Notes: generated by a model from the sequence alone, not told the origin. A stretch of DNA of 64,000 nucleotides from Gammaproteobacteria bacterium (GCA_026707905.1 JAPOVY010000141.1:1-64000); one strand, 5' to 3'; positions 47,058 through 55,665 are shown, counted from the first letter of the stretch. Numbers and translations: made by a program.

Positions 47058-47444
47058 TTGAATCGGATAGCGTCTATATCAGCGATCTGTCTATTGGGTA
47101 TAGCCATAACGGGTTGCGCTAACATCGGGTTGAGCGTTTCAGCGAACCAGCACGCCAAGCAACCTAACGAACCGAATGTTGTGATTCACTGTAGACAGAA
47201 TTCCTATACAAGCTCATGGTTTTGCGAAGGCACGATCGCAGACGCTGACGGGAGCATCAGTACAGTTGATTTGCAGGACGAAAAACCAGTTGGACTATTT
47301 CTTGGCTGTCAGGAGAGAGGTAGAGCTCTAGTTGTTGATTTGACGCGGGAGCAGGACATTCAAATGGCTGGACGAGGTGAACCAAGAGTCACGCTTTCGA
47401 ATACACGATGCCTTTCAAAAAACTCGCCACTGGCCCGGAAATAG
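47058..47444 (+). CDS. small lipoprotein
   Basis: About 128 residues if started at TTG 47058: LNRIASISAICLLGIAITGC is a lipoprotein signal with cysteine at the lipobox. An earlier in-frame ATG at 46932 would add 42 residues before it. The body has pairs of cysteines (VIHCRQ, WFCEGT, LGCQER, TRCLSK), compatible with two disulphides. I do not recognise a family. It could be an entry- or surface-exclusion lipoprotein of the conjugative element, but that is guesswork. Confidence 0.5.
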   Translation: MNRIASISAICLLGIAITGCANIGLSVSANQHAKQPNEPNVVIHCRQNSYTSSWFCEGTIADADGSISTVDLQDEKPVGLFLGCQERGRALVVDLTREQDIQMAGRGEPRVTLSNTRCLSKNSPLARK

Positions 47445-47479
47445 CAGAACCTTTCTAAGTCACTTATTGATGTAAGTTA

Positions 47480-47503
47480 GGGGACTTATATACCTAACTA
47501 AAC
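47480..47503 (+). repeat. left inverted end of tnpB element
   Basis: Begins GGGGACTTATATACCTAACT. 22 of 24 bases match the reverse complement of 48818-48841. Confidence 0.75.
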
Positions 47504-47563
47504 ATACTAACACTATAATTATGTCCATTAGTTCTTACGTGCCCACGGGTTGGTATCGTCACT

Positions 47564-48823
47564 ATGGGACATCCATCAGATTCTCAGCGGGTCAATCGAA
47601 ACATCACCTATCGGCTGTTGCCGGTGACGCGGACCAAGGCACGGCAACTGGCCCACCTCGCGTCGGCGTGTCGCTTCGTGTGGAATTACTTTCTGGCCGA
47701 ACGCGAGGCGACCTATCAGTTCAATCAATGTTTCGAAGCGACGTACGGCATCAAGCCGGCCCCGAGTTCAGTGTCGTTCTATGCCATGGGGCGAGATTTC
47801 ACGGCACTCCGGAATCGACTGCCGTGGCTTCGCGAGTTGCCGTTCGCACCGGTCCGCTACGTGCTGAAATACCAGGCCGATACCTGAAAGCGATTTTTCG
47901 ACGATCAGACCGGCGACGTCGGCAAACCGACCTTTCGGAGCCGCTTCGACGATCGTGACGGTTTCACCATCCCTGACCATGTCAAGATCGTCGCCGATCA
48001 GTTGTATATTCCCAAAATCGGCCGGTGCAAACTGCGACGCAAGGGTGGAAATCCATACCCCGACGGCACGCCGAAACAAGCACGTGTGCTGAAGCGCCGC
48101 GGCAAGTGGTACGCTGTGGTCACGTACGCGGTGGATGTCCCAGCACCGGTCGACGACGGCTTGGCGATTGGCGTGGACATGAATGTGGGTCAAGTGGCGA
48201 CGAGCTCCGACCATCGAATGGTCATGCCGAGTCAGCAACGGCTCATCGTGCGTCGTCGTCGCTACCAACGCATGATGAGTCGACGCAAGACCGGCAGCAA
48301 ACGCTATCGGCGCGCCAAGCGTATGCATACGAAAACGACCGCAAAGCTTGCGAACCGGAAGAACGACTGGCGGCACAAGGTATCCAGGGTTATCGCCGAT
48401 TCGGCACATACGGTCGTGGTCGAAGATCTCAACACGAAAGGCATGACCCGTTCCGCGAAAGGCACGAAGGCACAACCTGGCCAGCACGTCAAGGCGAAAG
48501 CCGGTCTGAACCGCGAGATTCAGAACACGGGCTGGTCGCAGCTGCGTGCCATGCTCGACTACAAGGCGGGGAAGCTCGTCACTGTTAACCCGAAATACAC
48601 CTCACAAACATGCCATGCCTGTGGGCATGTCGATGCACGAAATCGACGAACACAGGCTGAATTCAAGTGTGTCCAATGCGGACACGAATCTCATGCGGAT
48701 ATTAACGCCGCGTTGAACATCTGGGCGTCTGGGAGTGGCGCAACTGGACAGGGGAGGGCTGCAACGTTAGTTGGCCCGACGATCCGTCAAATCGATATCT
48801 TGACTGCAGCTTGCGCTGTTTAG
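47564..48823 (+). pseudogene. tnpB: TnpB RNA-guided nuclease gene with internal stop
   Basis: 420 codons. All RuvC catalytic positions are visible: Asp in AIGVDMNVG, Glu in VVVEDLNTKG and Asp in HADINAALN. The zinc finger is CHACGHVDARN...CVQCG. The N-terminal part (ACRFVWNYFLAEREATYQFN) is typical. A TGA at 47885-47887 interrupts the frame at codon 108, where the context (ADT-stop-KRFFDD) suggests a former TGG. The downstream frame restarts at 48002 at the earliest. TnpB uses an omega RNA encoded over its own 3' end; that region is intact here. Confidence 0.88.
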
Positions 48824-48841
48824 TCAGGTATATAACTCCCC
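48818..48841 (-). repeat. right inverted end of tnpB element
   Basis: The reverse complement begins GGGGAGTTATATACCTGACT. It overlaps the last codons of tnpB. Confidence 0.75.
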
Positions 48842-49069
48842 TTTGAATCGTCCGTCCATGTCTGAACGCAAAGACTCAATGTCCTTCGACATATCAGAGC
48901 GCAAAGATGCGATGTCGTCGGCCATATCGGAGCGCAAAGACACGATCTCCTTCAGCATGCGATCAAAGCCAGTATCGACCGTTTCATCCTTAGCTATCAA
49001 TTTCGTATAGTGCTTTGGCTTTGCAGGCAAACCGACATTCGGGTAATCTAAGACACAACTTAGAAAATC
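48842..49069 (-). pseudogene. truncated coiled-coil protein, third copy
   Basis: The frame reads TGFDRMLKEIVSLRSDM, then repeats of DIASLRSDMSK / DIESLRSDMDGRFK, and is nearly identical to the protein at 51489-51863. It lacks the normal start and leader, and is cut at its C-terminus by the tnpB element after GRFK, losing the membrane helices. It starts just beyond the palindrome of the next copy, so it is a relic of a tandem paralogue. Confidence 0.7.
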
Positions 49070-49096
49070 CGCACCTAGGTCCAAGACCTAGGTGCG
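49070..49096. repeat. 27-nt palindrome behind coiled-coil gene, copy 1
   Basis: CGCACCTAGGTC and GACCTAGGTGCG pair over 12 bp with a 3-nt loop. It lies about 40 bp beyond the stop of the coiled-coil gene. On the minus strand GGATTTTC follows, so it may terminate transcription. The exact 27 nt recur at 51452-51478. Confidence 0.8.
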
Positions 49097-49134
49097 AAGA
49101 GAACAGACAGACTCAGAAAGCTAACGAATCTCGA

Positions 49135-49479
49135 TTAACTACCGAATATCGCTGCATATGCCGCGATCAATGCAATCGTAATGAACCCAATTTTTACTGG
49201 TATCCAAACTTCAATAGTTTTCAGATGATCGTCGATTACTTTGAATCGTTCGTTAATGACGTCGAATCGTTCGTTAATGACGTCGAATCGTTCGTCAATG
49301 ACGTCGAATCGTGCATTCATCTTTGACTCCAAGTCAGCAATGCTTTTCAGCACGCGATCAATACCGTGATCAACCATTTCATCCACAACCATCATTGTGC
49401 CATTAGCCTGTTCGGCGTTGAAGCCGTGTTTTTCTTCTAACTTCTGACGAAGTGCATCTGCGCGGTTAAGCGACATCAT
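49135..49479 (-). CDS. tail-anchored coiled-coil protein with heptad repeats
   Basis: 114 residues starting ATGATG with GAGGAGG upstream. The N-terminus SLNRADALRQKLEEKHGF is shared with the copy at 51489. Four 7-residue repeats RFDVI(D/N)E follow, encoded by 21-nt direct repeats (49245-49320), which is a textbook coiled coil. A C-terminal helix (KIGFITIALIAAYAAIF) would insert in the membrane. The design (variable coiled-coil repeats plus C-terminal anchor) resembles DUF1640-type and Borrelia Bdr-like proteins, without proof of homology. Confidence 0.7.
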   Translation of the reverse strand: MMSLNRADALRQKLEEKHGFNAEQANGTMMVVDEMVDHGIDRVLKSIADLESKMNARFDVIDERFDVINERFDVINERFKVIDDHLKTIEVWIPVKIGFITIALIAAYAAIFGS

Positions 49480-49639
49480 GACACACCTCCTCGGGTGCTT
49501 CGAAAAGCATTGTAAGAAGCAAACGCGACGTGCGCATAACCAATTTCTTGATCCTGCGCGAAGGTAGATTCGTCACTCGCGAAGACCCGCGATTGAACGA
49601 AATGTTCCGTCGAAACGGAACGACGTAGAAAGTCAACAT
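49466..49639 (-). CDS. possible 57-residue leader protein, copy 1
   Basis: ATG at 49639 has GAGGAGG 8 nt upstream. It encodes MLTFYVVPFRRNISF and ends TAA just inside the coiled-coil gene, which suits translational coupling. A second frame over the same DNA (49476-49715, ending VAFASYNAF) is also open, and the substitutions between the two copies do not clearly favour either. Real coding status uncertain. Confidence 0.35.
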   Translation of the reverse strand: MLTFYVVPFRRNISFNRGSSRVTNLPSRRIKKLVMRTSRLLLTMLFEAPEEVCHDVA

Positions 49640-49832
49640 GGTGTTGTCCTCCTCTTTCGATGAGGACCAACACCCTCTCCGGGGATTGCTCCCCAGATGG
49701 GTTGAGTCGACTCACTAAGAGTCGACGACGTTAAATCGAGGTACACATGACGCCTTGAAAAGGCGCCACGCTGTATGCCGGTCTCAGTACCCGGTGGCAT
49801 CTCTACCGCTAAATTCGTAGCGGCCACGATAT
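49480..49832 (-). promoter_or_regulatory. hairpin-rich leader of coiled-coil gene, copy 1
   Basis: In transcript order there are four stems: CGCCTT/AAGGCG (49751-49765), GTCGACTC/GAGTCGAC (49706-49726), GGGGA/TCCCC (49681-49694), and a 12-bp stem with one bulge at 49640-49674. The last covers part of the GAGGAGG ribosome site of the ATG at 49639. The whole segment recurs at 51864-52216 with few changes. This looks like an RNA that controls translation, or a repeated cassette promoter region. Confidence 0.6.
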
Positions 49833-50553
49833 CAGGCATCCTCTCTCCGATATGCATGCCGAAATCTCAGAAGCGCATGCATGTCTGAGTAGAAGAGTCG
49901 GTTGTTGTTCACGTGAAAGTGCACCACAAGCAGAAGTGGCACCCCCTGTTTGTACTAGCTAAATCCGATGTGGGAAACTTAACTGGCGTATGAGCAGATT
50001 GAAATCACTATCAACACATCGATCGTCTAGGTTTTGAGAACTCAAGATCGCAAACCGACCAATCAGAACGTATCTATAGTGCATTGACCCAGCAAACTCA
50101 ATCGTTCACAACTTGTGCCGGATCGGTATTCGAGTACGCGCTACACCCGTATCCATAGTTACCAGATGTAATCCGTGACATGGAGACTAACGCATCGACC
50201 GCAGTTAAAGGTTGAGTTCGGAAATAAGGATTCGGTTTACCTATTTGCTCGCTCGAATAGCTAGAGAATTGAGCGATCTGAGCAATGCGCTTCGGTATGT
50301 TTGAAGCAGGAACTACAGTCAAGAGCTGAACCATAAGAGATCTTGGAGAATTCCACGTGACCTTAAAACAGAAGCGCGTTCACGCCTTGTGAACGAAAAC
50401 TCAATAACCTTCAAGAAAGAGTACATTTCAACGCTCTGCTCCAAGGTCACGGACTCCTTAAATGAACACTTCAGTTCCCCATCGGAGGACATTTAGCCCA
50501 ATAAAGACCGATAACTCCTACACTTTACGCTCTAAGAATCTGTAATCGACGTA
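49833..50553. other. 720-bp stretch without a clear gene
   Basis: The region between the copy 1 leader and a small hypothetical gene. One minus-strand frame at 50098-50334 encodes 78 residues (MVQLLTVVPASNIPKRIAQI) with no recognised domain; its base composition is not unlike a gene, so it is a weak candidate. No repeats or strong hairpins found. Confidence 0.3.
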
Positions 50554-50826
50554 ATGGAAAGTCGCAAACCCACCAAATGGGACAAGGCGCGCACCGTAAA
50601 CGATCCACTTAAAGAAGCCTTGTATGATCTTTTTGTTCGTGAAGGCGTCTTTACTCCTGAACAGGCAGTGCTAGAGATCGAAGCTCGTTACCGAGCAGAC
50701 GATGGTATCGCAACGGATCCCGATGACGAAGCGTGTATTCGCCTCATCAAAGAGTGTATGGCGCGAAAGAACATACCTGTGAACTACCTACAGCAGCAAG
50801 CTTCAATAACCCGCACCCATAAATAG
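50554..50826 (+). CDS. small hypothetical protein
   Basis: 90 residues, charged and helix-rich (DPLKEALYDLFVREGVFTPE; TDPDDEACIRLIKECM). No membrane segment, no known motif. A 26-residue frame starts 10 nt after its stop (50837, PIVVADTDVIAF) and then ends, perhaps a relic of a downstream partner. Confidence 0.45.
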   Translation: MESRKPTKWDKARTVNDPLKEALYDLFVREGVFTPEQAVLEIEARYRADDGIATDPDDEACIRLIKECMARKNIPVNYLQQQASITRTHK

Positions 50827-50901
50827 GTTAGGCACATGCCTATTGTCGTAGCTGACACCGACGTGATAGCGTTTCCAACGCCGAGGACGTTTCTAGCTGG
50901 G

Positions 50902-51177
50902 TTATCTCTCTCGTGAACGTTGGCGATCCTGCGTACGTACGTAGCTTTCAAGAACCTGATTAATCCGTGTTTGATACCCTTTTCCTGCTGCTCTGAAGTG
51001 TTCGAGAACTGACCGCTTTATTCGCAAAGTGATTTGCTCCGTTCGGTCAGGTCTGACTATTTCGGCATTTCGCCAAAACGATTCATCTAGTTCTGGGATA
51101 TCGCTAAAGTCGATATCCTCATCCCGAATCGACCTGATCTCGGACGGACTGAGCGCTTTATCGTACTTGGTCACCAT
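50902..51177 (-). CDS. brnA: BrnA-family antitoxin
   Basis: 91 residues: an acidic N-terminal part (DEDIDFSDIPELDESFWRNA) and a ribbon-helix-helix C-terminus (QITLRIKRSVLEHFRAAGKG; YQTRINQVLESYV). This is the usual BrnA layout that neutralises BrnT and represses the operon. The start ATG is 7 nt behind the BrnT-like stop at 51185. Confidence 0.85.
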   Translation of the reverse strand: MVTKYDKALSPSEIRSIRDEDIDFSDIPELDESFWRNAEIVRPDRTEQITLRIKRSVLEHFRAAGKGYQTRINQVLESYVRTQDRQRSRER

Positions 51178-51184
51178 ATCTCTG

Positions 51185-51330
51185 TCACTCTTTTCTAGAA
51201 GCTGGACGAGCTGAAATCAATCGGATGTTTCCATCGCGTTTTGAAGTTGCTGAGACTGATTTATTTGTACCTACCACACGGATCGACACGATTGATTCAA
51301 TCAAACAAACTCACATGTGGTATTTCACAA
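51185..51330 (-). pseudogene. brnT: remnant of BrnT toxin
   Basis: The frame ending TGA at 51185-51187 reads RDGNIRLISARPASRKE, the well-known C-terminal signature of BrnT ribonuclease toxins. Upstream the residues VVGTNKSVSA are plausible BrnT, but I could not find the N-terminal half. Spacing to brnA is as in intact brnTA operons. So the antitoxin survives without an intact toxin. Confidence 0.6.
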
Positions 51331-51451
51331 TCCCACGAAATCAAAACGAGAGCGCAGAAAGGAGCACCTTACGGAAAAACGATTCTGACATAACGTGTTA
51401 TGTATATAGACGAATCAGACGCCCGATTCTCAACACTTGTTTTCACGTTTC
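51331..51451. other. short region between brnT relic and palindrome
   Basis: No gene or structure recognised. Confidence 0.3.
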
Positions 51452-51478
51452 GCACCTAGGTCCAAGACCTAGGTGCGA
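51452..51478. repeat. 27-nt palindrome behind coiled-coil gene, copy 2
   Basis: Identical to 49070-49096: CGCACCTAGGTC, CAA, GACCTAGGTGCG. It is 11 bp beyond the stop of the second coiled-coil gene. No T tract follows on the minus strand here. Confidence 0.8.
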
Positions 51479-51488
51479 GGTGAACAGG

Positions 51489-51863
51489 TTATATCCGCCA
51501 TATAACTGGACTCGGTGAGTCTCCGAAGATCGACGCCAGTGCAACTAGCAAGCCGACCGTCAAAAACGCACTCGCGAATGGAAATAGCGCTAGCATAACC
51601 GTGAGAAGCTGTTGATACGCTTTGAATCTTCCGTCCATGTCTGAACGTAAAGACTCAATGTCCTTGCCTAACTCGGTACGCAAAGACTCAATGTCCTTCG
51701 ACATATCAGAGCGCAAAGACACGATCTCCTTCAGCATGCGATCAAAGCCAGTTTCGACCATTTCATCCACAACCATCAGTGTGCCATTAGCCTGTTCGGT
51801 GTTGAAGCCGTGTTCTTCTTCTAACTTCCGACGAAGTGCATCTGCGCGATTAAGCGACATCAT
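51489..51863 (-). CDS. coiled-coil membrane protein, second paralogue
   Basis: About 124 residues from ATGATG at 51863, with GGAGGT upstream. The N-terminus SLNRADALRRKLEEEHGFNT matches the first copy. The centre has 11-residue repeats (DIESLRTELGK, DIESLRSDMDG) instead of heptads. The C-terminus has membrane helices (LTVMLALFPFASAFLTVGLL). A start 24 nt upstream is in frame but lies beyond the ribosome site. Confidence 0.7.
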   Translation of the reverse strand: MMSLNRADALRRKLEEEHGFNTEQANGTLMVVDEMVETGFDRMLKEIVSLRSDMSKDIESLRTELGKDIESLRSDMDGRFKAYQQLLTVMLALFPFASAFLTVGLLVALASIFGDSPSPVIWRI

Positions 51864-52023
51864 GACACACCTCCCCGGATGCTTCAACGAGCATTGTAAG
51901 AAGCAAACGCGACGGGCGCAAAACCAATTTCTTGATCCTGTGCGAAGGTAAATTCGTCACTCGCGAAGACTCGCGCTTGAACGAAATGTGCCGTGGAAAC
52001 GGCACGACGTAGAAAGTCAACAT
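51850..52023 (-). CDS. possible 57-residue leader protein, copy 2
   Basis: ATG at 52023 with GAGGAGG upstream (MLTFYVVPFPRHISF), same length and position as 49466-49639. An alternative frame over the same DNA (51884-52099) is also open. Confidence 0.35.
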   Translation of the reverse strand: MLTFYVVPFPRHISFKRESSRVTNLPSHRIKKLVLRPSRLLLTMLVEASGEVCHDVA

Positions 52024-52216
52024 GGTGATGTCCTCCTCTTTCGATGAGGACCAACACCCTCTCCGGGGATTGCTCCCCAGATGGGTTGAGTCGACTCACT
52101 AAGAGTCGACGACGTTAAATCGAGGTACACATGACGCCTTGAAAAGGCGCCACGCTGTATGCCGGTCTCAGTACCCGGTGGCATCTCTACCGCTAAATTC
52201 GTAGCGGCCACGATAT
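51864..52216 (-). promoter_or_regulatory. hairpin-rich leader of coiled-coil gene, copy 2
   Basis: Nearly identical to 49480-49832: the same four stems, including the ribosome-site stem, in which GGTGTT now faces ATCACC with one mismatch. Similarity to copy 1 ends at CCACGATAT (52216/49832), marking the border of the duplicated cassette. Confidence 0.6.
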
Positions 52217-52654
52217 TGGCTGTCCATTCGGTCATTACCATGCTGCTCAATGTCGAGCACGCATACGAACCGAAAGGCGAATTCCTCTTGTGTGTATACC
52301 TAAGACGGAACGCATTTTGTACGAAGTGCGACACGAAAGGACGTTCTCTCTGCAGGTTGCATGAATCACTCGTATTAAGAAAAACGCTTTACAAGCTAGA
52401 AAAACATACAAGATCGGTCAAACATGTGCGTGGTGGTCCGTCCTATCGAGATCCAGTAAATCAGTTCGGAAAATCTAGTTGTCAGACCTGCATTTGACGT
52501 CAGAAATCAAGACGCCGATTGTTCGGATTAATCGGACGGCGAACATTAGGTGTCTGACTTAGATTGACGCTCACTCAAATCACTATGAGCTGGACGCTTT
52601 CGAAATTTTGATTTGCCGTCGTGTGACGATCGAAATTCGGCGTATCTCTGTAAT
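52217..52654. other. 440-bp stretch between conjugation ATPase and duplicated cassette
   Basis: No convincing gene. The usual next conjugation genes (TIGR03757/03756/03755-like) are missing here. This suggests the transfer operon was cut at this point or continues elsewhere. Confidence 0.35.
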
Positions 52655-55306
52655 TCAAGTCGTACGACGATTAGTTCTCGCAATCGATTCTGCTATTACA
52701 CAAGCTGCTTCGTATTCACTACACGAAAGCTCGTCCATCAGCTTCTTGCGTTCCGCCTTCTCGTGTTTTTCAGTCATCGCTAATGCCAATGACAACGAAG
52801 GAGGTACGTTTCGAAACAAGCTTTGGAATTCGTCAGACAGGATAACGCCTTCAACGTATTTGCCGGGTTCCTTTCTTGTTGACGAGAGTAACAATCGTTG
52901 ATCGGCCGTCAGCTCGCGAAATCGCGCTAGCTGGTTGATCTCGTCCTTCGGCATGGCTAAACATAGCCACCACTCGATCATGTTCAGCATGCGCTCGCTT
53001 TGGTTTGGAAAATCCGCAAGATTCTGCGTAGCGATCCAGAACCAAGCGCCAAACTTGCGCCACATCTTCGTGATCTTTACGACGTAATTTGCAAGTAGTG
53101 GGTGGGTCAGGATCACGTGGCCTTCATCCGTGACGACGAGTGTTTGGCGGTCGCTCTGTTGCTGTCTTTCGACGAGGTCATTAATGTGTGACATTAACGT
53201 CAGATACGCTACGGTTAACTGATCTTCGTAACCTTCTCTGGCAAGCAATCCGATCTCAAAGATCGTCACGTCCGCGTCTGGCCAGTCAATACCAGGTCGA
53301 TTAAAAAAATGTCCCGCGACACCGTTCGTAAACAGTGCCATTGCGTCGCCCATCTCGCGTGCTCTTAGTCGCCGATTCTCCGGAAGTTCCTCGTTTTCGC
53401 TGATTCGTTGAAATGAAGCAACGACATCGCTGGTGAGTGTGTCGCGTCCTTCCTCTATCGCGTGACAACCGGCATCCAGAATTGCCTCACGAATCTGCAT
53501 TCGATCAGCACGAATGAGCCGTTCCTGTTCTCGTCGATCGCCACCCGTAATCATGATTCTTGCGATGATCTCCATTTCACCGAGAAAATCGCGATTCTCA
53601 TCGGTCACATAGGCTGAATTCGCGACCTTTGCTGCGTGCAAAAAAGGAGGTAGTCTGACATCCGAATTGGGTTGCAGCTTTATCTGGTTTACGCTTAACC
53701 CATGCGCTTTGAAGTGATCGCCAAGTAACGCGAACGAACCGCCGGCCTCGATGATGAACAATCTCGGGCGATGCCTCGCCATCGCCTGCTGCAATAGGTA
53801 GACAAGCATTGCGGACTTACCTGCGCCACTGGGTCCAAGTACAAGCAGATGAGCGTTCTTCTTGCGGTCTTCCGTCGAGAGAGGATCGAAACACAGTGGC
53901 TCCGCGCCGCGATTGAAGAACACAAGACCAGGACTGCCCCTACCGCGTGAACGTCCGTAGACTGGCAGCAGATTCGCAACGTCTCTCGCGAGCATCAATC
54001 GCGAACTGCGACGCTTGACGTCCAAACCGTAGTCGTACGCCATCGGCAGATTGCGTAGGTAGCTGTCCAGCGTGAGCAAATCGGTTTCCTCGGAAATAGG
54101 TTGTAAACCGTTCGCTAACAACGTCATACAAGCTTCCCTTCGCTTGTCCTGCAATTCAGTCAGATCGCATGCTTTTAAATAGAGCGCTAATGAGGTCGGC
54201 AACAGCTTGTTGCCGTGCACGATTTCACGTTCAACAACGTCGATTTGCTCACGGGTCACTTCCGCATCCGCCGAATCGCCTACGGCCGCCTTTTTCACGC
54301 GTGCGATGTGTTCGATTACCTCGTGCTGCGCCTTGATGACGATCGTCATGGCTAGGATCGAGCCGGTTGGGAATGCGTCGAACAGCGTTTGAATTCGATC
54401 ACCTTGGCGTCGCTCGGCACTCAAATGACCAATGGCCGGGACGCGACGCAGACCATGAATTGAAACCACCTGATGAACCATGCCGTCGAACCACCAAACA
54501 CCTGCGTTGGCATCGGATCGAGGTTGTGAAATCAGCAGATCTTGCCCTACGTCATAGCCCATAGGGAGCGGATCAGGTGCTTTAGCGGCCACGTCGAGTA
54601 GTGAACGTACGTCGTCGTTGGTGATGGAAGGACGAGGATTTAGCCACGGCAGCATCCACGCTCGGAATTGAGTCAAGTCCATTTGAATGTACGCAACGTC
54701 CGCCACGTCGAGCGCGGTCTGAAAACGCGACATGACGTCCTTGAGACGTTTCTCGTGATCGTCTACCAATGATGCGAGACGCGTAGAGACACGCTGATAC
54801 AACGTCGCACGAATTCGTCGGATCTTGCCGCGCCACGGTGCATTGGTGACCGATTCCTCGACGAATGCACCTTCCGGATGGCACAGACGTTCCAGGTGCG
54901 CGTCGAATAGCTCGCCGAAATCCTTTTGGTAAGCGGTTGCGCGCGCCTCAGCCGTGCCATAGACAGCGACGGACTGCCTGAACGAGGTCAGGTCATAGTC
55001 ATCTTGGATGTACAGTTGAAGCACCCAAGGATGAGTCGTTTCTTCTGGTATCGCGTCGACGAGTGCGATCTGCAGCGCGTTCCGAACGTCGACCAGAAAT
55101 TCCTCGCTAACCGCTTCCGTGCCGATGGGGAAGAGTTCAAGAGCCGCACCGACGCTAACGCCGTCGTCGAGAACGAAAAAACCACTTTCCGATAGGTAGG
55201 TTGTCCACGGAATCAGGTCGACGAACGAGGGTGGGCGCTGGTAGCAGCGTGCAAAATCCTCGGTCTTTGCCGGTCCGCGCTCAGCGCGTGAACGATTGAA
55301 CAGCAA
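52655..55306 (-). CDS. conjugative VirB4/TraC-type ATPase (TIGR03744-like)
   Basis: 883 residues. An N-terminal CagE/TraC-like half (FFVLDDGVSVGAALELFPIG) and a C-terminal RecA-like half with Walker A LVLGPSGAGKSA near residue 490 and Walker B-like LVVTDEGHV further on. It energises the type IV secretion channel. Last gene of the transfer operon in this window. Confidence 0.9.
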   Translation of the reverse strand: MLFNRSRAERGPAKTEDFARCYQRPPSFVDLIPWTTYLSESGFFVLDDGVSVGAALELFPIGTEAVSEEFLVDVRNALQIALVDAIPEETTHPWVLQLYIQDDYDLTSFRQSVAVYGTAEARATAYQKDFGELFDAHLERLCHPEGAFVEESVTNAPWRGKIRRIRATLYQRVSTRLASLVDDHEKRLKDVMSRFQTALDVADVAYIQMDLTQFRAWMLPWLNPRPSITNDDVRSLLDVAAKAPDPLPMGYDVGQDLLISQPRSDANAGVWWFDGMVHQVVSIHGLRRVPAIGHLSAERRQGDRIQTLFDAFPTGSILAMTIVIKAQHEVIEHIARVKKAAVGDSADAEVTREQIDVVEREIVHGNKLLPTSLALYLKACDLTELQDKRREACMTLLANGLQPISEETDLLTLDSYLRNLPMAYDYGLDVKRRSSRLMLARDVANLLPVYGRSRGRGSPGLVFFNRGAEPLCFDPLSTEDRKKNAHLLVLGPSGAGKSAMLVYLLQQAMARHRPRLFIIEAGGSFALLGDHFKAHGLSVNQIKLQPNSDVRLPPFLHAAKVANSAYVTDENRDFLGEMEIIARIMITGGDRREQERLIRADRMQIREAILDAGCHAIEEGRDTLTSDVVASFQRISENEELPENRRLRAREMGDAMALFTNGVAGHFFNRPGIDWPDADVTIFEIGLLAREGYEDQLTVAYLTLMSHINDLVERQQQSDRQTLVVTDEGHVILTHPLLANYVVKITKMWRKFGAWFWIATQNLADFPNQSERMLNMIEWWLCLAMPKDEINQLARFRELTADQRLLLSSTRKEPGKYVEGVILSDEFQSLFRNVPPSLSLALAMTEKHEKAERKKLMDELSCSEYEAACVIAESIARTNRRTT

Positions 55307-55311
55307 CTTTG

Positions 55312-55665
55312 TCAGTCGCGGGCGCGATCGATTAGAAAGTCAGCCAACTCATAGAGCTGGAACGAGGTCCAGTAACCTGGAATTCGAATGCCGTCGGAAG
55401 TAGAGACGTGCGGATACACGTACATGTGGATGACAGCGTTCGTGAGCAAAGGAGTTTCGGTTTTAGGTACATGATGCGTCGCAAGTGGCGAATTACGTCG
55501 CTCCTCGCTTCCTAATCCCGTTGCACTAGGAAACGCATGACGTTGGTAGATTTCGATCATCGATGGCGTGGACTCCGGGATGACCAGAGGCGGTTGCGGT
55601 GTGCAGCTCATGCACAAGACACTAATCCACAGCCAGGGTCGTGCTGCTTTCAGTTGTTTCGGCAT
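55312..55665 (-). CDS. conjugative-element lipoprotein (TIGR03751-like)
   Basis: About 117 residues from ATG 55665: PKQLKAARPWLWISVLCMSC is a lipoprotein signal, and the cysteine in LCMSC is the lipid site. The C-terminus has a YWTSFQLYELADFL segment. Upstream in-frame codons would place 28 polar residues before the signal. It overlaps the upstream gene by 44 nt. Matches the lipoprotein that sits between TIGR03752 and the ATPase in MPF_G elements. Confidence 0.75.
   Translation of the reverse strand: MPKQLKAARPWLWISVLCMSCTPQPPLVIPESTPSMIEIYQRHAFPSATGLGSEERRNSPLATHHVPKTETPLLTNAVIHMYVYPHVSTSDGIRIPGYWTSFQLYELADFLIDRARD

Larger units (their letters stand above)
47480..48841 (+). mobile_element. 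tnpB element with IS1595-like inverted ends
   Basis: A 1362-bp unit. Both ends read GGGGA(C/G)TTATATACCT(A/G)AC over 24 bp with two mismatches. Inside is only a tnpB gene. IS200/IS605-type tnpB elements do not have terminal inverted repeats. The first bases (GGGAGTTATATA) match 12 bases of the IS1595 transposon ends at 13377/16989. No 8-bp target duplication is found (GTAAGTTA left, TTTGAATC right). It cuts into the third coiled-coil gene copy at its right end. Confidence 0.65.

Noticed and set aside
47472..48849. 8-bp target duplication around the tnpB element
   Set aside because: Left GTAAGTTA and right TTTGAATC do not match for either 3-G or 4-G end definitions.
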